This document shows, one piece after another, positions 7,214 through 10,904 of a stretch of 10,904 bases of DNA; within the stretch, counting starts at the first letter, position 1; each line of letters starts with the position of its first letter. Source of the stretch: Lachnospiraceae bacterium (GTDB lineage Bacteria > Bacillota > Clostridia > Lachnospirales > Lachnospiraceae); the NCBI GenBank assembly GCA_017437205.1, contig JAFSBP010000367.1:1-10904 (forward strand). The letters run 5' to 3'. The notes beneath the pieces were generated by a model. The model was given only the letters and a program-made list of their open reading frames with translations, was not told where the DNA came from and made no database searches. Position numbers and translations under genes: made by a program.

Positions 7214-7274
7214 TTCCCCCGTGCCTCTTATCACCTCAGGCAAACACCTTTAGTATACACGAAGAACGGGGGAA
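7214..7274 (-). promoter_or_regulatory. Inverted repeat that can mask the ribosome binding site of the membrane-anchored protein gene
   Basis: TTCCCCCGT (7214-7222) and ACGGGGGAA (7266-7274) are perfect 9-base arms with a 43-base loop. In a minus-strand transcript reading through from the AIM24 gene, the downstream arm contains the GGGGG ribosome site of the next gene and would be paired. A transcript begun at the internal promoter (7252-7280) lacks the upstream arm, so its site would be free. The long loop weakens the fold. Confidence 0.4.
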
Positions 7275-7280
7275 GTGCAA
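7252..7280 (-). promoter_or_regulatory. Internal promoter between AIM24 and the membrane-anchored protein gene
   Basis: On the minus strand TTGCAC (7280-7275), a 17-base spacer and TATACT (7257-7252) make a good sigma-A-type promoter. Transcription would start near 7245, about 36 bases before the ATG at 7209. Confidence 0.55.
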
Positions 7281-7284
7281 TGCT

Positions 7285-8010
7285 TTACTCACCAAAATTG
7301 ATCTTAATTCCTCCACCACTGCTGTCACCGGAATTAATTTCCAGATAGGGCGACAATCTCTGCGCGATATTGATGATCGGCATAGACTGGATGTACACCT
7401 TTCCGGGACCGGTGATTCGAGTATGGAACAATCCTTCTCCGCCGAAGAACAGATTTTTCGCGCCCTTCACCGTCTGTACATCCATCGTACAGCTTTCTGT
7501 CATTGCCGCCAGATAGCCGGTGTCCACGATGATACTTTCGCCTGCGCCGAGATCGTATTCCTTGCAGTGACCGTCAATTTCCAAAAATACTAGACCATTT
7601 CCGCTGATTTTCTGCATGATGAAGCCCTCACCACCGAACAGACCCTTGCCCAACTTCTTCTGGAAATAGATGGACAGATCAAGGCCTTTTTCCATCGCCA
7701 GAAAGCCTCTCTTCTGCACAACAATGCCATTTCCCGGAGTTACCTGATAGGGAATGATAGATCCGGGGAAAGTAGATGCAAACGCGATCATTCCCGAACC
7801 GCCCTCAGGAGTATACTCATTCATAAAGATGGATTCGCCAGAGAACAATCTGCCGATTGCTTTCTTAAATCCACCGCCACTGTTGGTCTCCATCTTCATA
7901 TTCGGACTCATCCAGCTCATGGCACCACTCTCGGTGCAAAGTGTCTGACCAACCTCAGGATAACAGATCACGACGGGCAAATGACCGCCTTCAATTTCAT
8001 ACTTTAACAT
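7285..8010 (-). CDS. AIM24 / TIGR00266 family protein
   Basis: A 241-residue soluble beta-rich protein of the AIM24 (TIGR00266) family. It is full length, with the typical opening (EIEGGHLPVVICYPEVGQTL at 5-24), ESGAMSWMSPNMKMET at 27-42 and GRLFSGESIFMNEYTP at 53-68. The second half carries an internal repeat, LFGGEGFIMQKISGNGLVFL (124-143) and LFFGGEGLFHTRITGPGKVY (187-206), reflecting the family's repeated beta-barrel fold. Bacterial members have no settled function; the yeast namesake is mitochondrial. AGGAGG (8017-8022) lies 6 bases before the ATG. It starts 20 bases after nth and lies in the same operon, 75 bases before the membrane-anchored gene. Confidence 0.9.
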   Translation of the reverse strand: MLKYEIEGGHLPVVICYPEVGQTLCTESGAMSWMSPNMKMETNSGGGFKKAIGRLFSGESIFMNEYTPEGGSGMIAFASTFPGSIIPYQVTPGNGIVVQKRGFLAMEKGLDLSIYFQKKLGKGLFGGEGFIMQKISGNGLVFLEIDGHCKEYDLGAGESIIVDTGYLAAMTESCTMDVQTVKGAKNLFFGGEGLFHTRITGPGKVYIQSMPIINIAQRLSPYLEINSGDSSGGGIKINFGE

Positions 8011-8030
8011 AATGAGCCTCCTGTATAAAC

Positions 8031-8675
8031 TTAATTCATTTTTTCCCGATTCATCCTACAGATGTCCGCCAGACAACATTTGTCACAATAAGGCTTTGTA
8101 CGCGCCGTGCACACTGCCCGTCCGTGATCCACAAAGCGGTGACAGAGGTCATTCCCCTCCTCCGGCGGTATCAGCTTCCACAGAGCCATCTCTACTTTCT
8201 TCGGATCCTTCAGATCATCCACCAGACCGATGCGATTTGCCAATCGGATACAGTGGGTATCTGTTACGATGGCCGGTTTTCCGAACACGTCGCCCATAAT
8301 CAGATTTGCACTCTTTCGTCCAACACCGGGCAGCTTCATCAGCTCGTCAAAATCATCGGGAACCTGACTTCCGTACTCGTCCCGCAGCATCCGCATACAG
8401 GCACTGATATCCCTGGCTTTACTGTTTCCCAACCCACAGGGACGCACGTACACCTCAATCTCCTCCGGCTCCGCTGCCGCCAACGCCTCGATGCTGGGGT
8501 AATCAGCAAACAGCTTCTCCACCACCACATTCACACGGGCGTCAGTGCACTGAGCTGCAAGTCTGACACTGACCAGCAGCTTCCACGCCTGATCATATTC
8601 CAGCGTGCAGTCTGTGTCCGGGTATTCCTTCTTCAGTCGTTTTATCGTCTCCAATGCAAGCTCCTGCTTTGTCAT
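8031..8675 (-). CDS. nth: Endonuclease III (DNA glycosylase/AP lyase)
   Basis: A 214-residue base-excision repair enzyme that removes oxidised pyrimidines and cleaves the abasic site. The helix-hairpin-helix LPGVGRKSAN is at 115-124, with catalytic Lys121, and the catalytic Asp139 lies in VTDTHCIRLANRIGL. The iron-sulfur loop near the C-terminus has cysteines at 189, 197, 200 and 206, spacing C-X7-C-X2-C-X5-C, against C-X6-C-X2-C-X5-C in the E. coli enzyme. There is one extra residue, and Cys201 directly follows Cys200. Length is normal. GGAGG (8684-8688) precedes the ATG by 8 bases; an out-of-frame ATG at 8682 lies between. It follows copA by 47 bases with no terminator seen, so is probably co-transcribed with it. 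Confidence 0.95.
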   Translation of the reverse strand: MTKQELALETIKRLKKEYPDTDCTLEYDQAWKLLVSVRLAAQCTDARVNVVVEKLFADYPSIEALAAAEPEEIEVYVRPCGLGNSKARDISACMRMLRDEYGSQVPDDFDELMKLPGVGRKSANLIMGDVFGKPAIVTDTHCIRLANRIGLVDDLKDPKKVEMALWKLIPPEEGNDLCHRFVDHGRAVCTARTKPYCDKCCLADICRMNREKMN

Positions 8676-8708
8676 CGGTCATTCCTCCAATGCATTAACT
8701 ATTCTCTC

Positions 8709-8722
8709 TTTTGCATGCAAAA
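8709..8722. repeat. 14-bp perfect palindrome TTTTGCATGCAAAA
   Basis: A gapless palindrome directly after the copA stop codon and 33 bases before the nth start. With no loop it is not a terminator. It could be a protein-binding site, or chance. Confidence 0.3.
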
Positions 8723-8932
8723 TCACTCCACAGAAAGCACCGTATAATCCTGATCCTCCACCACTGCCGTCAGCACTTCATTTTCAATTTCTGCGTTCAG
8801 CTTCACAATCGCAGTTCCGGCCTCGAAACTTACAATCGCCTCATCCACCTCGGGAAGCTTTTCGAGAACTTTTTTTACCCTCGCCTCGCAGTGTCCACAC
8901 ATCATTCCTTCAATTTTCATTGTCTTTTCCAT
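8723..8932 (-). CDS. Possible internal gene: free CopZ-like copper chaperone from the 3' end of copA
   Basis: Within and in frame with copA, ATG 8932-8930 is preceded by GGAGG (8941-8945) at 8 bases, as good as any ribosome site in the window. Translation from it gives a 69-residue protein starting [20 protein letters not shown], a complete heavy-metal-associated domain with the Cu-binding MxCxxC motif, the length of a CopZ chaperone. An ATG two codons earlier is only 2 bases from the GGAGG. Known CopZ proteins carry Cu(I) to CopA. I infer either dual products from one gene or a relic of a separate copZ gene fused to copA through a linker. No promoter of its own is seen; production as a separate protein is unproven. 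Confidence 0.35.
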   Translation of the reverse strand: MEKTMKIEGMMCGHCEARVKKVLEKLPEVDEAIVSFEAGTAIVKLNAEIENEVLTAVVEDQDYTVLSVE

Positions 8933-10843
8933 TACCATTGCCTCCGTTTCTTTTTCTGAATTATTATCATTTTCCCGCTCATCATTGACGCCGGGAACTA
9001 TATTTTCTGCCGGGTCAACTGCCACCTTTGCTTTCACTTTTTTCCGTCTGAGCGGCTTATCCTTACTCGCATCATGCACCTGAAGGAGATTTAACCGCAG
9101 CGCATTTGTCACCACACAGAAGCTGGATAAGCTCATTGCCGCAGCTCCAAACATGGGGCTCAATTCCCAACCAAATATCGGTATCCACACACCTGCTGCC
9201 AAGGGAATGCCGATCACATTGTAGAAGAATGCCCAGAACAGGTTCTCATGGATATTCTTAAGAGTCGCACGGCTTAAGCGGATTGCCGCCGGAACATCAC
9301 TAAGTTTACTCTTCATCAGTACCACATCAGCCGCATCAATGGCGATATCCGTTCCCGCGCCGATGGCAATACCCATATCTGCCCGGGTGAGTGCCGGAGC
9401 ATCGTTGATGCCGTCACCGACCATCGCCACCTTTCCCTGCTCTTGCAGAGTGCGAATCACGCTCTCTTTTCCGTCGGGGAGCACACCTGCGATCACCTCA
9501 TCCACACCGGCCTGTCTGCCGATAGCTTTCGCCGTGCGCTCATTGTCACCGGTAAGCATGACTACGCGGATACCCATGTTCTTAAGCTGCCTTACAGCCT
9601 CAGGACTCTCCTCCTTGATTACATCAGCCACCGCAATGATTCCCAAAAGCCGATCATCCATAGCAAAAAACAACGGTGTCTTGCCACTCTCTGCAAAGCC
9701 TTCCGCTTTTTTCATCATCATTGCCGGTATAGTAAGTCGGCTATTCATGAACTTTCCGCTTCCGCCCGTCAAGGTATGACCGTCAAGGACTGCCGTCACA
9801 CCGTTACCCGGGAGCGCTGCAAAGTCCTTCACTTCCACCACTTGTACACTGTGCTCTGTGGCATATTCCATGATTGCCCGCGCAAGGGGATGCTCACTCT
9901 TCTGTTCCAATGCAGCTGCGCAGCGCATTAGCTCCTCGTCACTGCATCCATCGGCAGCCAGAACATCCGTCACTTTCGGCTCACCGTTCGTAATGGTTCC
10001 GGTCTTGTCTAACGCTACGATTTCAATCTTTCCGGTCTCCTCCAAAGAAACCGCAGTTTTGAACATGATTCCGTTCTTTGCGCCCATACCGTTACCAACC
10101 ATGATGGCAACCGGGGTCGCAAGGCCCAGCGCACAGGGACAACTGATCACCAGGACAGAAATGCCTCGCGCCAGTGCGTATCCAACCGTCTCCCCCACCA
10201 ACAGCCATACAATCATTGTAATCACCGCAATGGTAATCACTGCCGGTACAAACACACCGGACACCTTATCCGCCACCTTTGCGATAGGCGCCTTGGTCGC
10301 TGCCGCGTCACTAACCATCTGAATGATCTGGGACAGCGTCGTGTCCTCGCCGACTCTCGTCGCCTGGCATTTCAGAAAACCGGATTGATTGAGGGTTGCC
10401 GCAGATACCGCATCGCCGGTCTCTTTATCTACCGGGATACTCTCACCGGTCAGCGCAGATTCATTCACCGCGCTGTGGCCTTCAATCACCACACCGTCCA
10501 CCGGTATATTTTCACCGGGGCGCACCACAAAAATGTCACCTTTTATCACCTGATCAATAGACACTTCTGTCTCTTCTCCGTCTCTCAATATGCTGGCTGT
10601 CTTCGGTGCCAACTTCATCAGGCTTTTCAGTGCATCGGTGGTTTTACCCTTGGAACGTGCCTCCAGCATCTTTCCCACCGTAATCAGCGTCAAAATCATC
10701 GCCGCAGACTCAAAATAAAACTCGTGCATGTAGTCCATGACACCGGCCATGTCACCCCGCCCCATTGCATCGATCATGGCAAAGAGTGCGTAGGTACTAT
10801 AGACAAAGGCCGCGCCGGAACCGAGCGCCACCAAGGTATCCAT
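8723..10843 (-). CDS. copA: Cu(I)-exporting P1B-type ATPase, C-terminal HMA domain; N-terminal part cut off by a stop codon
   Basis: A 706-residue open frame from ATG 10843 covering most of a copper-translocating ATPase that pumps Cu(I) out of the cytoplasm. Seen in order: TGES (132-135) of the actuator domain, the transmembrane metal site CPC (235-237), the phosphorylated Asp279 in DKTGT, HP (318-319), TGDN (431-434), GDGINDAP (476-483), and the last helices with YN (541-542) and MSLSS (570-574), the Cu(I) signature. A charged linker (about 590-635) leads to a C-terminal metal-binding domain with GMMCGHC (CxxC at 649-652). Most CopA proteins have this domain at the N-terminus. Upstream of the ATG the frame stays CopA-like but meets TAG at 10868, and no ribosome site precedes 10843. 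As it stands the product lacks the first two helices, so the gene may be a pseudogene, or the stop a sequence error. It heads the operon with nth. Confidence 0.85.
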   Translation of the reverse strand: MDTLVALGSGAAFVYSTYALFAMIDAMGRGDMAGVMDYMHEFYFESAAMILTLITVGKMLEARSKGKTTDALKSLMKLAPKTASILRDGEETEVSIDQVIKGDIFVVRPGENIPVDGVVIEGHSAVNESALTGESIPVDKETGDAVSAATLNQSGFLKCQATRVGEDTTLSQIIQMVSDAAATKAPIAKVADKVSGVFVPAVITIAVITMIVWLLVGETVGYALARGISVLVISCPCALGLATPVAIMVGNGMGAKNGIMFKTAVSLEETGKIEIVALDKTGTITNGEPKVTDVLAADGCSDEELMRCAAALEQKSEHPLARAIMEYATEHSVQVVEVKDFAALPGNGVTAVLDGHTLTGGSGKFMNSRLTIPAMMMKKAEGFAESGKTPLFFAMDDRLLGIIAVADVIKEESPEAVRQLKNMGIRVVMLTGDNERTAKAIGRQAGVDEVIAGVLPDGKESVIRTLQEQGKVAMVGDGINDAPALTRADMGIAIGAGTDIAIDAADVVLMKSKLSDVPAAIRLSRATLKNIHENLFWAFFYNVIGIPLAAGVWIPIFGWELSPMFGAAAMSLSSFCVVTNALRLNLLQVHDASKDKPLRRKKVKAKVAVDPAENIVPGVNDERENDNNSEKETEAMVMEKTMKIEGMMCGHCEARVKKVLEKLPEVDEAIVSFEAGTAIVKLNAEIENEVLTAVVEDQDYTVLSVE

Positions 10844-10867
10844 ATTCGGGCTTTTATGCCACAGACT

Positions 10868-10904
10868 CTAAAATCCACTGATAAAAAACTTTTGGTTAAT
10901 CACC
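10868..10904 (-). pseudogene. Upstream remnant of copA with an in-frame amber codon
   Basis: From the right edge the copA frame reads VINQKFFISGF, then TAG (10870-10868), then SLWHKSPN and the ATG at 10843. Intact relatives have [18 protein letters not shown] at this place, between helices 2 and 3 of the membrane domain, so TAG stands where Lys is usual (AAG to TAG is one substitution). The rest of the N-terminal part is outside the window. Confidence 0.6.

Noticed and set aside
8709..8722. Palindrome TTTTGCATGCAAAA as a copA terminator
   Set aside because: It has no loop and no U-tract beyond its own arm, so it is listed only as a repeat.
9339..10322. Three overlapping plus-strand open frames opposite copA
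   Set aside because: They mirror the conserved copA coding strand and have low-complexity, Ser/Ala/Ile-rich translations. None has a convincing start site.

Overview
The window looks like a chromosomal stretch of a low-to-moderate-GC Firmicute, most likely a gut Clostridia/Lachnospiraceae-type bacterium. This is an inference from protein style (MetY, MepA-like MATE and CopA with a C-terminal metal-binding domain), strong GGAGG ribosome binding sites, and repeated extended -10 promoters of the form TGTGGTATAAT. I see no rRNA, tRNA, CRISPR array, insertion sequence or phage gene.

Layout. (1) Positions 1-2202, minus strand: an XRE-type regulator with a helical-repeat C-terminus, followed with a 4-base ATGA stop/start overlap by an ABC exporter half-transporter whose ATPase domain runs off the left edge. 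The regulator has its own extended -10 promoter, with a 13-bp palindrome just upstream. (2) Positions 2252-3743, minus strand: a single-gene metY unit (O-acetylhomoserine sulfhydrylase) with its own promoter, an 'operator-like' palindrome in its leader, and an intrinsic terminator. (3) Positions 3793-5786, plus strand: a MATE efflux pump with a textbook promoter flanked by near-identical 11-bp direct repeats, then a small two-CBS-domain protein with its own promoter. (4) Positions 5797-10904, minus strand: a probable operon in the order copA, nth (endonuclease III), an AIM24/TIGR00266 protein, an unrecognised membrane-anchored protein and a DUF1294 membrane protein. It ends in a hairpin shared with the convergent CBS gene.

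How the genes work together. The left unit reads as a regulated export module whose substrate is unknown. metY assimilates sulfide into homocysteine. The MATE pump and the copper ATPase are membrane export functions, while nth is housekeeping base-excision repair carried in the copA transcript. No single pathway links the window.

The most notable points are in and near copA. The frame upstream of the first usable ATG continues into recognisable CopA sequence, but an amber TAG interrupts it at 10868-10870. Near the 3' end, a strong internal Shine-Dalgarno and ATG precede the C-terminal CxxC metal-binding domain, so the gene may also yield a free 69-residue CopZ-like chaperone. Further along the operon, an inverted repeat could mask the ribosome binding site of the unknown gene only in read-through transcripts, because a second promoter starts transcription inside the repeat. 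All of these are predictions from sequence alone.
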